Of a stretch of DNA of 22,385 bases, positions 21,689 to 22,385 are shown piece by piece. This stretch comes from Firmicutes bacterium CAG:822 (GTDB lineage Bacteria; Bacillota_I; Bacilli_A; RF39; UBA660): assembly GCA_000432855.1 (NCBI GenBank), contig HF990843.1, positions 1 to 22,385 on the forward strand, written 5' to 3'. Made by a program: the position numbers and the translations under genes. A model generated the notes under the pieces. It saw only the letters and a list, made by a program, of their open reading frames with translations. It did no database searches and was not told where the DNA came from. Each line of letters starts with the position of its first letter. Positions within the stretch are counted from its first letter, which is position 1.

Positions 21689-22385
21689 CTAAACTCTTCT
21701 GTCTTTTCATAATTTTCTAAGTTTTTATTTGTTCCTGTAAACAAAGCCGTTAGACTTCCAATTCCATTTCTTTTAATATCGTCTATATAATTGCCAAAAG
21801 ATACAATTTTATCAGCTTGGCTCATAACTCTTCCTTCAAGAGAATAAGAGCGGCAAATAGAGAGATGTTTGTATTTTAATCCGCGATTACTAGAAAAAAC
21901 AATTAAGTTTTTAATTTTATCAGGAATATTATCTAAAAGATTTTCATTTTTTAATTCCATTGGACTACCATCGAATCTTTTAACGGGAACTGGATACATA
22001 TGGTGAATAACTCCATCGATAATTTTAAATGTCTCATCACCTTTAAAATATTCAGGATACCAATTAATCGCATTAACAATAGCTTCAATTGGATGTCTAA
22101 AGGCATGACCATTATAATCATATTCTTGAAAATTTTCTGGATTGTTTTGCCAGTTCAAAGTATATAAATCATGAAACATCGCAATTATAACCACCGTTTT
22201 CCTATCAAAATATGCCTCTTTAAATTTAGTCTTTTCTGTAAGTTTATATGTCACTGCCGAATCTGATAAAATATGCTCTCCCAAAGTAATATCTCCATGA
22301 TGCGGGAAATCCTTACTCATTCTTCTTTGAAACTCATCGTGTTCAAAAATATGTTTAACAATCTTCCAAAATTCCTTTTTCTGCG
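21676..22385 (-). CDS. HD-domain phosphohydrolase, 5' end outside the window
   Basis: The gene enters from the right edge. The frame is open through 22385 and reads QKKEFWKIVKHIFEHDEFQRR before the internal Met at 22320, so that Met is not the true start. HD-domain metal motifs: His of FPHHGDITLGEH, the His-Asp pair in AMFHDLYTLNW, His in NGHAFRHPIEAI, HH in VIHHMYPVPV, and Asp in SQADKIVSFG. The pattern (E.F.RR...PHHGDIT..EH...HDL...HAF.HP) matches a family of uncharacterised bacterial HD hydrolases, presumably acting on nucleotides or other phosphoesters. The C-terminus is charged (EKTEEFRKRR). It converges with gapA. Substrate unknown. Confidence 0.82.
   Translation of the reverse strand, partial: QKKEFWKIVKHIFEHDEFQRRMSKDFPHHGDITLGEHILSDSAVTYKLTEKTKFKEAYFDRKTVVIIAMFHDLYTLNWQNNPENFQEYDYNGHAFRHPIEAIVNAINWYPEYFKGDETFKIIDGVIHHMYPVPVKRFDGSPMELKNENLLDNIPDKIKNLIVFSSNRGLKYKHLSICRSYSLEGRVMSQADKIVSFGNYIDDIKRNGIGSLTALFTGTNKNLENYEKTEEFRKRR

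Noticed and set aside
1..22385. CRISPR arrays, tRNA or rRNA genes, prophage structural genes
   Set aside because: No regular repeat-spacer pattern, tRNA-like cloverleaf, rRNA segment or phage module was seen on either strand.

Overview
The window is AT-rich (roughly 30% GC by eye), densely coded bacterial chromosome. It carries an alpha/beta-type small acid-soluble spore protein, a SpoVID/YsxE-type coat pair, EzrA, ParE/ParC, a Bacillus-type ThiI without rhodanese domain, and Firmicutes-style promoters and U-run terminators. This points to a low-GC, endospore-forming member of the Bacilli/Erysipelotrichia side of the Firmicutes, possibly an uncultured gut lineage. The genetic code is the standard bacterial one: Trp is read from TGG, and TGA occurs only as a rare stop.

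Layout. 1-2349: terminator of an upstream gene, the oligoribonuclease/pAp phosphatase nrnA, a short Gly/Pro/Tyr-rich protein on the minus strand, and a membrane-anchored NodB-fold protein that has lost its metal ligands. 2350-2872: no long ORF, but a compact locus with two face-to-face promoters, a 30-codon hydrophobic peptide gene and a ~85-nt convergent antisense RNA, which I read as a type I toxin-antitoxin module. 2873-7331: topoisomerase IV operon parE-parC. 7438-8735: accessory pair, a frameshifted Rpn/PD-(D/E)XK gene and a double-HTH XRE regulator. 8831-9895: exported Cys-containing protein divergent from the regulator. 9949-12119: sodA, a short SpoVID-like LysM protein and an overlapping YsxE-like gene, a likely spore-coat module. 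12096-12269 (minus): small two-TM ORF with a good ribosome binding site. 12386-12850: membrane-anchored LRR_5 protein. 12920-14188: obg. 14367-17633: ezrA, thiI and an ssp gene, the same order as in Bacillus subtilis but without the nifS-like gene. 17752-18264: second exported protein with the same signal-region motif as the 8831 protein. 18282-18857 (minus): clpP. 18974-21655: TGS-domain nucleoside kinase and gapA. 21676-end (minus): HD-domain phosphohydrolase running out of the window.

Most genes are housekeeping (topology, ribosome assembly, division, tRNA thiolation, proteolysis, glycolysis). Sporulation genes are interleaved, and surface proteins sit as single-gene units, each with its own strong promoter and terminator. 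The least ordinary element is the candidate type I toxin-antitoxin locus at about 2413-2714. Its two RNAs are predicted to begin with the same 11 bases, because imperfect inverted repeats mark both 5' ends, and the toxin leader can pair either with its own Shine-Dalgarno or with its 3' UTR.
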